A DNA stretch of 25,465 nucleotides, from assembly GCA_043778205.1 (NCBI GenBank), contig JAYWGO010000039.1, positions 1-25,465 of the forward strand, read 5' to 3'. Below, one piece after another: positions 16,333 to 23,465 of this stretch. The position numbers and the translations under genes are program-made. Every line of letters begins with the position of its first letter. Within the stretch, counting starts at the first letter, position 1. The stretch is from JAAFIP01 sp043778205 (lineage in GTDB: Bacteria; Pseudomonadota; Gammaproteobacteria; Burkholderiales; Burkholderiaceae_C). The notes beneath the pieces were generated by a model, which was given only the letters and a program-made list of their open reading frames with translations, made no database searches and was not told the DNA's origin.

Positions 16333-17478
16333 ATGCAGCTAGCTGTGACAGATTGGCTGGCCAACCCAAACCCTCGGGTTACCTGCACCATCAAGCTGGG
16401 TGCATACACATTTACCGGCCACACCCAACCCCGAGGCCATGCCCATGCTGAGGTGATGGCGCTGCGCGAGGCTGCTGCCCAAGGCATATCTGTCAAAGGC
16501 GCTACCGCCTATGTATCGCTAGAGCCTTGCTCTCACTTTGGCCGCACGCCGCCTTGTTGCCACGCGCTGATTGACGCGGGTATTGCCAAGGTGGTGGTGG
16601 CTATTTTGGACCCTAACCCGTTGGTGGCGGGGCGCGGGGTGCAGATGCTGCGCGCTGCCGGGGTACAGGTGGAGGTGCTGGCCACTGACAGTGCCCAGGC
16701 TGTGGCTTCGCGTGAGCTTAACATTGGGTTTTTTAGCCGCATGCTGCGCGGCGTACCTTGGGTGCGGTTAAAAATAGCCGCCTCGCTCGACGGGGTGACT
16801 GCACTGCCCAATGGGGCCAGCCAGTGGATTACCGGGGTGGGCGCCCGTACTGACGGGCATGCTTGGCGCGCGCGGTCGTGTGCGGTGCTGACCGGTATTG
16901 GCACGGTGCTGCAAGACGACCCTTTGCTGGACGTGCGGCATATGGACACCCCGCGCCAGCCGCATGTGGTGGTTGTGGACAGCCAGCTGGAGACTCCACT
17001 GAACGCCAAGCTGTTTAGCACCCTGGGCAAGCGCCCTGTGCAAGGCGAGAAGTTTGGCCTAACGCAAGATGTTATAGATTCGATAGCTGGCCGTGCGCTA
17101 TTTATTTACGCTGCTGTACCTAATGCTGCTAAAAAGCGCGCCTTAGAGGCGCTGGGCGCTACGGTCATTTACCTGCCTGACGCCAGCGGTGCCAAAGTTG
17201 ATCTACAAGCTATGGTGCGCGACCTGGGCCAGCGTGAGATAAACGAGCTGCATGTAGAGGCAGGCTTTAAGCTTAACGGCTCTTTGCTGCGGGCAGGTGT
17301 GGTAGATGAGCTGCTGGTGTACACCGCGCCCAAGCTGCTGGGCGCTGGCATGGGCATGGCCAACCTGCCCGAACTTGCCCAGCTAGACGGCGCAGTGCAG
17401 CTTGACTTTCAGTCGGCTGACAAAGTGGGGGAAGACTTGCGCATTGTGGCCAGGCTGCGCGGGCGAGACCAGTTTTAA
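16333..17478 (+). CDS. ribD: Bifunctional pyrimidine deaminase/reductase RibD
   Basis: Converts 2,5-diamino-6-ribosylamino-pyrimidinone phosphate through deamination and NADPH reduction in riboflavin synthesis. It has 381 residues. The deaminase half has the zinc site H38-A-E40, C66 in LEPCSHFGRTPPC and C75. The reductase half starts near RGVPWVRLKIAASLDG and contains SQWITG, GTVLQDDPLLDVR and LHVEAGFKLNGSLLRAGVVDELL. The N-terminus is short: about 13-15 residues of the usual first helix and linker before PNPRV are missing, and the family VGCV reads VTCT. The start cannot move upstream because an in-frame TAA (the pilE stop) is nine bases before. A GGAAG inside the end of pilE is a suitable ribosome binding site. 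An extra segment near 237-258 may come from a decayed repeat. Confidence 0.93.
   Translation: MQLAVTDWLANPNPRVTCTIKLGAYTFTGHTQPRGHAHAEVMALREAAAQGISVKGATAYVSLEPCSHFGRTPPCCHALIDAGIAKVVVAILDPNPLVAGRGVQMLRAAGVQVEVLATDSAQAVASRELNIGFFSRMLRGVPWVRLKIAASLDGVTALPNGASQWITGVGARTDGHAWRARSCAVLTGIGTVLQDDPLLDVRHMDTPRQPHVVVVDSQLETPLNAKLFSTLGKRPVQGEKFGLTQDVIDSIAGRALFIYAAVPNAAKKRALEALGATVIYLPDASGAKVDLQAMVRDLGQREINELHVEAGFKLNGSLLRAGVVDELLVYTAPKLLGAGMGMANLPELAQLDGAVQLDFQSADKVGEDLRIVARLRGRDQF
17069..17108 (-). repeat. Possible decayed relative of the interspersed repeat inside ribD
   Basis: On the minus strand an AAATAAATAGCG arm is followed by CCAGCTATCGAAT, resembling the two ends of the four clear copies but lacking the CAAGGAAATGCTGCAC centre. 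It lies in a stretch (VIDSIAG) that looks extra relative to usual RibD proteins. The similarity is weak and may be chance. Confidence 0.25.
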
Positions 17479-17514
17479 GCGCCTGATTTTTAGGGATTCA
17501 CCCCTTTTACCGCT

Positions 17515-17545
17515 GCAGGGATGCCAAACCCTGCGAAAATGCAGG
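17515..17545 (+). promoter_or_regulatory. Mutually exclusive hairpins before the ribE start
   Basis: CCCTGC (17529-17534) can pair with GCAGGG upstream (17515-17520) or, as CCTGC, with GCAGG downstream (17541-17545). The downstream partner ends one base before the ribE ATG at 17547. The two helices cannot coexist, so pairing would change access to the start codon. No FMN-riboswitch signature is present. Confidence 0.35.
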
Positions 17546-17546
17546 T

Positions 17547-18200
17547 ATGTTTACAGGCATCATCACAGGTGTGGGGCGCATCGCCGCCGTCCACCCACTC
17601 GGCAACAGCTCTTTTCATGGCAAGCGCCTAACCATTTCCGTGCCTGCCGCCTATCTGGACGATGTGGGCTTAGGCGACAGTATTGCGCTTAACGGCGCAT
17701 GCATGACGGTCACCACGCTGGATACGGCTGCACTCCAATTTACCATCGACATCTCTGCCGAATCGCTAGACAAAACTGCGGGCCTAGACGCACTGGCCCG
17801 CATTAACCTTGAAAAAGCAGTGCGCGCGCATGACCGCTTGGGCGGCCATATTGTCAGCGGCCATGTGGATGGTGTAGGCCATGTCAGCTATTTTGCGCAA
17901 ATTGGCGAAAGCTGGGAGCTGCGCGTCATGGCACCGCATGCCTTGGCCAAATACCTGGCTTACAAAGGCTCTATCACCATCAACGGCGTGAGCCTGACGG
18001 TCAACTCGGTGCACGACAGTGCACTAGGCTGCGAAGTGAGCATCAACCTGATTCCCCACACCGTTGACAACACAGCCCTGGGCACACTCAAAGCAGGCTC
18101 GCCTGTCAACGTAGAAATTGACACCGTGGCGCGCTATGTGGAGCGCATGCTGTCACTGTCAAGCACAGCCAACACACAGCCATCCCACCACCCTGCATGA
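17547..18200 (+). CDS. ribE: Riboflavin synthase, alpha subunit
   Basis: Dismutates two 6,7-dimethyl-8-ribityllumazine molecules into riboflavin and the pyrimidinedione recycled by lumazine synthase. It has 217 residues in two duplicated lumazine-binding barrels. The first opens MFTGIITGVGRI and contains LNGACMTVT; the second begins near GGHIVSGHVDGVGHV and contains INGVSLTVN. A C-terminal helix (VARYVERML) is the trimerisation element. MFTGIITG fixes the start at ATG 17547, even though no properly spaced ribosome binding site exists. It lies 68 bases after ribD and overlaps the ribBX reading frame region at ATGA 18197. Confidence 0.96.
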   Translation: MFTGIITGVGRIAAVHPLGNSSFHGKRLTISVPAAYLDDVGLGDSIALNGACMTVTTLDTAALQFTIDISAESLDKTAGLDALARINLEKAVRAHDRLGGHIVSGHVDGVGHVSYFAQIGESWELRVMAPHALAKYLAYKGSITINGVSLTVNSVHDSALGCEVSINLIPHTVDNTALGTLKAGSPVNVEIDTVARYVERMLSLSSTANTQPSHHPA

Positions 18201-18211
18201 AGGACAACACC

Positions 18212-19351
18212 ATGTCGTTACACGCCATTAAATCCACACTAGCGCCCGTGGCCATCTCCAAAGTAGAAGACATCGTGGCCGACATGGCGGCGGGCAAGAT
18301 AGTGATCTTGGTCGACGAAGAAGACCGCGAAAACGAAGGCGACTTGGTTTTAGCGTCTGACCACGTGAGTGCCGAGGCCATTAACTTTATGGCCCGCTTT
18401 GGCCGTGGCTTGATTTGCCTGACCCTGACCAAAGAGCGCTGCGAATTCCTCAAGCTCCAGCCCATGGCCACGCGCAATGGCACCAAGCACAGCACCGCGT
18501 TTACCGTGTCGATTGAAGCTGCCGAAGGCGTGACCACCGGCATCAGCGCGGCAGACCGGGCGCGCACGGTGCAAGTGGCCGTAGCCAAAGCTACACAGGC
18601 TGATGACCTGGTACAACCAGGCCACATCTTTCCGCTGCAGGCAGTGGACGGCGGCGTGCTGATGCGTGCAGGCCATACCGAGGCAGGCTGCGACCTGGCC
18701 GCTATGGCGGGCTGCTCGGCCAGCGCGGTAATTTGCGAGATCATGAAAGACGATGGCACCATGGCCCGCCTGCCCGACCTGCAACTGTTTGCAGCCGAAC
18801 ATGGCCTCAAAATTGGCACCATTGCCGATTTGATAGAGCACCGCAGCCGCACCGAAAGCTTGGTAGAAAAAGTAGGCCAGCGCGCCATGCACACCAGCTA
18901 CGGCGAATTTACTGCCATCGCTTTCAAGGACAAAACCAGCCACGGCGTGCACATCGCCTTGGTCAAAGGCCAATGGGGCCCGGCCGACACCATTGCCGCC
19001 CGCGTACACGAACCCATGAGCGTGCTCGATGCGCTAGAGCTCAACCGCCCCATGCACAGCTGGAGCCTGGATGCCAGCTTGAAATACATAGCCCAGCAAG
19101 GCCGCGGTGTGGCCGTGCTGCTTAACTGCGGCGAGAATGCCGCGCAACTGGTAGCGCAGTTTGAAGGCGTGGCCAAAGCGTCGCAAGCGCCCGAACGCGG
19201 CCGCATGGACCTGCGCACCTACGGCATTGGCGCGCAGATACTGCGCGAAGTGGGCGTAACCCGCATGATGCTGCTGGGCAAGCCGCGCCGCATGCCCAGC
19301 ATGGCAGGCTACGGCTTGGAAGTTGCGGGCTTTGTAGCCCACGCAGAATAA
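18212..19351 (+). CDS. ribBX: DHBP synthase with degenerate GTP cyclohydrolase II domain (RibBX type)
   Basis: The N-terminal RibB domain (about 16-212) makes 3,4-dihydroxy-2-butanone 4-phosphate from ribulose 5-phosphate. It has the acidic loop DEEDRENEGD (35-44), GHIFPL (137-142) and RAGHTEAGCD (152-161). The C-terminal half (about 225-379) has the RibA fold pattern but lacks the three zinc cysteines (the SECLTGDVFGSLRCDCG segment reads HEPMSVLDALELNRPMHSW), so GTP cyclohydrolase II activity is not expected and a separate RibA must exist. ATG 18212 is preferred: AAGGA at 18200-18204 is seven bases upstream. ATG 18197, overlapping the ribE stop, would add five residues. Confidence 0.93.
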   Translation: MSLHAIKSTLAPVAISKVEDIVADMAAGKIVILVDEEDRENEGDLVLASDHVSAEAINFMARFGRGLICLTLTKERCEFLKLQPMATRNGTKHSTAFTVSIEAAEGVTTGISAADRARTVQVAVAKATQADDLVQPGHIFPLQAVDGGVLMRAGHTEAGCDLAAMAGCSASAVICEIMKDDGTMARLPDLQLFAAEHGLKIGTIADLIEHRSRTESLVEKVGQRAMHTSYGEFTAIAFKDKTSHGVHIALVKGQWGPADTIAARVHEPMSVLDALELNRPMHSWSLDASLKYIAQQGRGVAVLLNCGENAAQLVAQFEGVAKASQAPERGRMDLRTYGIGAQILREVGVTRMMLLGKPRRMPSMAGYGLEVAGFVAHAE

Positions 19352-19367
19352 ACTGGCAAGGACTACT

Positions 19368-19838
19368 ATGTTTGGAGCAGACAAAGGCAAAGCCGCACGC
19401 GACATGTTAGACGGCCGCAGGCTGTACATCGGCATGGTGCAGGCCCGCTTTAACGAAGACATTACCAACGCACTGGCCCAGGCCTGCAGAAAAGAACTGC
19501 TGGCATTGGGCGTGCAAGACAAGCACATTGACCACGTGATGGTGCCCGGCGCGCTAGAGGTGCCCGTAGCACTGCAGGCCTTGGCCGAAAAAAACCAGTA
19601 CGACGCGTTGATTGCGCTGGGCTGCATTGTGCGCGGTGAAACCTACCACTTTGAGCTGGTGGCCAATGAATCAGGCGCGGGGGTAAGCAAGGTGTCGCTG
19701 GACTACAAACTGCCGATTGCCAACGCCATCATCACCACAGAAGATATGGCGCAAGCCGTGGCCCGCCAGACCGACAAAGGCCAAGATGCAGCCCGTGTGG
19801 CAGTGGAAATGGCCAATTTACTGAACGAACTGGCCTAA
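19368..19838 (+). CDS. ribH: 6,7-dimethyl-8-ribityllumazine synthase
   Basis: Condenses the RibD product (dephosphorylated) with dihydroxybutanone phosphate to give lumazine, the riboflavin synthase substrate. It has 156 residues, the usual length for a subunit of the pentamer or 60-mer capsid. Motifs are QARFNEDIT, VPGALEVPVA (59-68) and ALGCIVRGETYHFE with catalytic-type His94. AAGGA lies before ATG 19368. It is 16 bases after ribBX and four bases before nusB, an arrangement common in proteobacteria. Confidence 0.96.
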   Translation: MFGADKGKAARDMLDGRRLYIGMVQARFNEDITNALAQACRKELLALGVQDKHIDHVMVPGALEVPVALQALAEKNQYDALIALGCIVRGETYHFELVANESGAGVSKVSLDYKLPIANAIITTEDMAQAVARQTDKGQDAARVAVEMANLLNELA

Positions 19839-19842
19839 CGCG

Positions 19843-20424
19843 ATGGAAAACCCTATGACGCAATCCCCACCAGCGCGTGGCCCGCAAAGCCCAAACCCGA
19901 AAACAAACAACCCAAAAGCCCGTGACCAAAAAGCCAAAGCCCCAGTGCGCTCGGGCCGGGCCCGAGCGCGCGAATTTGCCATTCAGGCGCTGTACCAGCA
20001 CCTGGTAGGTAAAAACGAAGCCAGTGACATTGACATGTTTACCCGCGACCTGCAAGGCTTTAGCAAGGCCGACGCAGCCCACTACGACGCGCTGTTCCAT
20101 GGCTGCGTAGAACAAGCTGATGCGCTGGACCAAAAAATTGTGCCCCACCTAGACCGCCCGCTGGCCGAAATATCGCCCGTAGAGCGTGCAGTGATGTGGC
20201 TAGGTGCCTACGAGCTAGAGCATTGCCTGGACGTGCCCTGGCGCGTGGTGCTAAATGAATACATTGAACAGGCAAAGGCTTTTGGCGGCACCGACGGGCA
20301 TAAGTATGTCAACGGTGTTTTGAACAAGCTAGCCCCCAAGCTGCGCGCAGCCGAGGTAGGCAGCGACAAAGCGCCGTCTAACAAGCACAGCCACCGGCCT
20401 GCCAAGGCAGAAAAGTCTGCGTAA
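19843..20424 (+). CDS. nusB: Transcription antitermination factor NusB
   Basis: NusB binds boxA RNA with NusE (ribosomal protein S10) and supports antitermination of rRNA transcription. It has 193 residues; the all-helical core (about 38-170) begins RARAREFAIQALYQHL and contains PVERAVMWLGAYEL, NEYIEQAKAFGGTDGHKYVNGVLNKLAPKLR, all characteristic. Basic, proline-rich extensions at both ends (about 37 and 24 residues) make it longer than E. coli NusB (139). ATG 19843 or 19855 may be the start. It follows ribH directly. Confidence 0.95.
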   Translation: MENPMTQSPPARGPQSPNPKTNNPKARDQKAKAPVRSGRARAREFAIQALYQHLVGKNEASDIDMFTRDLQGFSKADAAHYDALFHGCVEQADALDQKIVPHLDRPLAEISPVERAVMWLGAYELEHCLDVPWRVVLNEYIEQAKAFGGTDGHKYVNGVLNKLAPKLRAAEVGSDKAPSNKHSHRPAKAEKSA

Positions 20425-20447
20425 ACGGCAGCGTTTAACCCCTGCCT

Positions 20448-21695
20448 ATGCACCTCTCCCAGCGCGCACAAAGAATAGAGCCTTTTTATGTGTTGGAGGT
20501 GGGCAAAGCTGCCGCCAAGCTGGCCGCGCAAGCAGCGCACACCGACCGGCCGATGATTTTTGTCAACATTGGCGAGCCTGACTTTTCAGCCCCGCCACTG
20601 GTGCAAGACGCCGCCCAGCGCGCCATTGCCGGGGGCCATACCCAGTACACCCAAGCCACCGGCATGGGCGAGCTGCGCGAACGCATTAGCGATTGGTACG
20701 CCAGCCGGTTTGGCCTGCAGGTGCCTGCGCGGCGCATAGTGCTAACCGCTGGTGCATCGGCAGCGCTGCAGCTGGCCTGCTTGGCGCTGGTAGAAGCCGG
20801 TGACGAAGTGCTGATGCCCGACCCCAGCTACCCCTGCAACCGCCAGTTTGTAGCGGCGGCTGAAGGCACAGCCACTTTGATTGCCTGCACACCTGAGGAG
20901 CGGTTTCAGCTGACGGCGGACAAGGTAGAGGCGGCTTGGCGCGGTGGCAATTTAAAAACCCGTGGCGTTAATTTAAAAACCCGTGGCGTTTTGCTCGCCT
21001 CACCTTCTAACCCCACAGGCACCTCCATTCACCCTGGCGAGCTGGGCCGCATTCACAATGTAGTCAGCACGCGCGGCGGCGTGACGATGGTGGACGAGAT
21101 TTACCTGGGCCTGAGCCACGATGCAACTTTTGGCCAAAGCGCCCTGGCTATTGACGACCAGGTCATCAGCATCAACAGCTTTAGCAAGTACTTTTGCATG
21201 ACCGGCTGGCGCTTGGGCTGGATGGTGGTGCCCGATGCCTTGGTGGGCACCATCGAAAACCTGGCCCAGCACCTGTACATTTGCCCCAGCACGCTGGCCC
21301 AGCGCGCGGCGCTGGCCTGTTTTGAACCCGCCAGCCTGGCCGAGTACGAGCGCCGCCGCGCCGAGTTTAAAGCCCGGCGCGACTACTTTATTCCGGCCCT
21401 GCGCAGCTTGAGCTTTGAGGTACCGGTGGAGCCTGATGGTGCTTTCTATGTCTACGCTGACTGCTCTAAGATTGCCAGCAAATTGGCCAGCACATCGCCC
21501 TCTGCGGCAACCCAAACCAGCCTAGGCACCAGCTGGGACTTTTGCTTTAACATGCTGCACCGCGCCCACGTGGCCATCACCCCGGGGCGCGACTTTGGCC
21601 AGCACAGCACGCAGCAGTTTGTGCGTTTTTCTACTGCCAGCAGCATGGCCGACCTGCACACCGCTATTGCGCGCATGCGCCAGGTGCTGGCCTGA
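20448..21695 (+). CDS. Class I/II pyridoxal-phosphate aminotransferase
   Basis: A 415-residue aspartate-aminotransferase-fold enzyme. Motifs in order are NIGEPDFSAPP, GHTQYTQATGMGELRERISDWY, TAGASAALQLA, DPSYPCNRQF, SPSNPTGT, the PLP Lys247 in SINSFSKYFCMTGWRLGW and RFSTASS near the C-terminus. The amino-donor specificity cannot be told from sequence; alanine/aspartate-type substrates are plausible. Residues 168-181 (NLKTRGV twice) come from an exact 21-bp tandem duplication just before the SPSNPTG strand. A loop near 345-360 is also expanded. It ends overlapping ybgC by one base (TGATG) and begins 23 bases after nusB. Confidence 0.9.
   Translation: MHLSQRAQRIEPFYVLEVGKAAAKLAAQAAHTDRPMIFVNIGEPDFSAPPLVQDAAQRAIAGGHTQYTQATGMGELRERISDWYASRFGLQVPARRIVLTAGASAALQLACLALVEAGDEVLMPDPSYPCNRQFVAAAEGTATLIACTPEERFQLTADKVEAAWRGGNLKTRGVNLKTRGVLLASPSNPTGTSIHPGELGRIHNVVSTRGGVTMVDEIYLGLSHDATFGQSALAIDDQVISINSFSKYFCMTGWRLGWMVVPDALVGTIENLAQHLYICPSTLAQRAALACFEPASLAEYERRRAEFKARRDYFIPALRSLSFEVPVEPDGAFYVYADCSKIASKLASTSPSAATQTSLGTSWDFCFNMLHRAHVAITPGRDFGQHSTQQFVRFSTASSMADLHTAIARMRQVLA
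20949..20990 (+). repeat. Exact 21-bp tandem duplication in the aminotransferase gene
   Basis: Two identical units (20949-20969 and 20970-20990), each beginning AATTTAAAAACCC and ending CGTGGCGTT, encode NLKTRGV twice. The duplication keeps the frame. The unit is more AT-rich than its surroundings. Confidence 0.95.
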
Positions 21696-22219
21696 TGTTT
21701 ACCTGGCCCGTGCGCGTTTACTGGGAAGACACCGATGCCGGCGGCATTGTGTTTTATGCCAACTACCTTAAGTTTATGGAGCGCGCCCGCACCGAATGGC
21801 TGCGCAGCCTGGGCCTGTCGCAAAGCCTGCTGCGCCAGCCAGCCGAGGGGCCTGGCGCGCAACCTAGAACGCATCCTGGCGAGTCTAGTGCGCACCCGGC
21901 TGGTGCGGGCGGCATGTTTGTGGTGCGCAGCACCCAGGTGGAGTACCTGGCCCCAGCACGGCTGGACGACCAACTTTTGGTTACAGCAAAGCTGGTGGAA
22001 AGCACCCGAATTACGCTTACCATTGCACAAGAAATACGACTATCGCCCAAGGAAATGCTGCATGAGCAGCTATTAAATAGTGAGCGTATTGCGCTGGGCC
22101 TAGCTGAACTTTCCCACCTTCCCGTGGTCTGTACTGGGCGCATCCGTATTGCCTGGGTGGACACCGAAAAACTCCAACCCGCCCGAATCCCCTCCCATTT
22201 GCGCAAGGAACTGCAGTGA
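21695..22219 (+). CDS. ybgC: Tol-Pal-associated acyl-CoA thioesterase YbgC
   Basis: A hotdog-fold thioesterase of 174 residues, commonly encoded before tolQ. The signature WEDTDAGGIVFYANYLKFMERARTEWLR (10-37) holds the catalytic Asp and the Tyr-Asn pair; VRSTQVEYLAPARLDDQLLV and GRIRIAWVD complete the fold. It is longer than the usual 130-140 residues because of two insertions: a Gly/Pro/Ala loop (about 50-73) and a stretch (about 113-142) whose first part, 113-131, is the interspersed repeat. It overlaps the aminotransferase by one base and tolQ by four, so translation is coupled. Confidence 0.9.
   Translation: MFTWPVRVYWEDTDAGGIVFYANYLKFMERARTEWLRSLGLSQSLLRQPAEGPGAQPRTHPGESSAHPAGAGGMFVVRSTQVEYLAPARLDDQLLVTAKLVESTRITLTIAQEIRLSPKEMLHEQLLNSERIALGLAELSHLPVVCTGRIRIAWVDTEKLQPARIPSHLRKELQ
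22032..22085 (+). repeat. Interspersed coding-region repeat, copy 3 (inside ybgC, sense, shifted frame)
   Basis: The core at 22048-22071 is CAAGGAAATGCTGCAT, GA, GCAGCT. It is preceded by AAATACGACTATCGCC and followed by ATTAAATAGTGAGC, in which CTATTAAATAG is palindromic. It encodes LSPKEMLHEQLLNSE, a different reading register from the tolR and DUF349 copies. Confidence 0.85.
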
Positions 22220-22941
22220 ACCAAGATTTATCAATTTTGCATTTGGTGCTTAACGCCAGCTTTGTGGTGCAGGCCGTGATGCTGCTGCTGGTGGTGGTCT
22301 CCGTGGCCAGCTGGGCGGCTATTTTTCGCAAGCTGATTGTGCTGCGCAAGGTTAAAGCGCTTAATGAAGAGTTTGAGCGGGATTTTTGGTCCGGCACCTC
22401 GCTTAACGAGCTGTTCCAGTCGGCGGCTAAAAACGCCAAGCTGTCCGGCCCGATGGAGCGCATATTTGCCAGCGGCATGCGCGAATACCAAAAACTGCGC
22501 GAACGCCGCATTGCCGACACCGCCACCCTGATGGAAGGTGCCCGCCGCGCCATGCGCGCCAGCTACCAGCGCGAGCTGGATGCCGTAGAGAGCAATTTGT
22601 CGTTTCTGGCCTCGGTGGGCAGCGTCTCGCCGTATGTGGGCTTGTTTGGCACGGTGTGGGGCATCATGCATGCGTTTACCGGCTTAGCGTCGCTGCAGCA
22701 GGTCACCCTGGCCACCGTGGCCCCCGGCATTGCCGAGGCGCTGGTGGCCACCGCCATTGGCCTGTTTGCCGCCATTCCAGCGGTGGTGGCCTACAACCGC
22801 TTTGCCCACGACATTGACCGCGTGGCCATCAAGCTAGAGACTTTCATCGAAGAGTTTTCTAATATTTTGCAGCGCAACCTGGGTGGCCAGGCGGCGCAAG
22901 CGGGCCAAAGCGTCCAAACCGCCACGGCTGCGGGCCGCTAG
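22216..22941 (+). CDS. tolQ: Tol-Pal system proton channel protein TolQ
   Basis: An inner-membrane motor protein that with TolR uses the proton gradient to energise TolA during outer-membrane constriction. It has 241 residues. Three membrane segments are visible: about 13-35, about 130-152 (FLASVGSVSPYVGLFGTVWG) and about 165-190 (VAPGIAEALVATAIGLFAAIPAVVAYN). The start is GTG 22216, overlapping the ybgC stop (GTGA), with AAGGA seven bases before. It is followed by tolR after 25 bases. Confidence 0.95.
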   Translation: MNQDLSILHLVLNASFVVQAVMLLLVVVSVASWAAIFRKLIVLRKVKALNEEFERDFWSGTSLNELFQSAAKNAKLSGPMERIFASGMREYQKLRERRIADTATLMEGARRAMRASYQRELDAVESNLSFLASVGSVSPYVGLFGTVWGIMHAFTGLASLQQVTLATVAPGIAEALVATAIGLFAAIPAVVAYNRFAHDIDRVAIKLETFIEEFSNILQRNLGGQAAQAGQSVQTATAAGR

Positions 22942-22966
22942 GCCATTTAGCCCCAAGGAGAACCCC

Positions 22967-23395
22967 ATGCCCGCCATGATGTCCCGAGGCCGAGGCCGCC
23001 GCACCATCAACGAGATCAACATGGTGCCGTTTATCGACGTGATGCTGGTGCTGTTGATTATCTTTATGGTCACCGCACCCCTGATCAGCCCCAGCGTGAT
23101 CGACCTGCCCAGCGTGGGCAAGGCGGCCAAGCAGCCTGATACGGTGATTCAAATCATCATCAAAAAAGACGATTCTTTAGAGATAAAAAGCACTCTGACC
23201 CAAGGAAATGCTGCACAAGCAGCTATCAGTACCGTAGCAAGCCAAGTTAAAACTCTGCAAGCCGGCACCACCACCACCCCCGTCATCATCAGCGCCGACA
23301 AAGCCGTTAAATACGAAACAGTGGTCAAGGTGATGGACAGCCTGCAGCGCGCGGGCATAGCGCGGGTGGGCTTGTCGGTGCAGCTGGCCAAATAA
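22967..23395 (+). CDS. tolR: Tol-Pal system protein TolR
   Basis: An ExbD/TolR-family protein of 142 residues with one membrane helix (about 21-43) containing the essential Asp24 in PFIDVMLVLLIIFMV, and a periplasmic domain. The start at ATG 22967 is fixed by AAGGAG six bases upstream; the open frame extends 28 codons further into tolQ without similarity. Residues 73-91 (in LTQGNAAQAAISTVA) are encoded by the interspersed repeat and replace or lengthen the usual loop between two periplasmic strands. The remaining segment TPVIISADKAVKYETVVKVMDSLQ is typical. Confidence 0.95.
   Translation: MPAMMSRGRGRRTINEINMVPFIDVMLVLLIIFMVTAPLISPSVIDLPSVGKAAKQPDTVIQIIIKKDDSLEIKSTLTQGNAAQAAISTVASQVKTLQAGTTTTPVIISADKAVKYETVVKVMDSLQRAGIARVGLSVQLAK
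23185..23238 (+). repeat. Interspersed coding-region repeat, copy 4 (inside tolR, sense)
   Basis: The core at 23201-23224 is CAAGGAAATGCTGCAC, AA, GCAGCT. It is preceded by AAAAAGCACTCTGACC and followed by ATCAGTACCGTAGC. It is in the same sense register as the DUF349 copy, giving near-identical peptides in unrelated proteins. Confidence 0.85.
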
Positions 23396-23465
23396 CTGCG
23401 CGCTGCCCTGTCTCTACAGCACGCCCCAGACTGCACCATCCCTGCTGCCCCTGCCACAGCCCGTT

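Noticed and set aside
17479..17546. FMN riboswitch before the riboflavin genes
   Set aside because: The gap is only 68 bases, too short for the aptamer, and none of its conserved blocks are present; ribD likewise has no leader.
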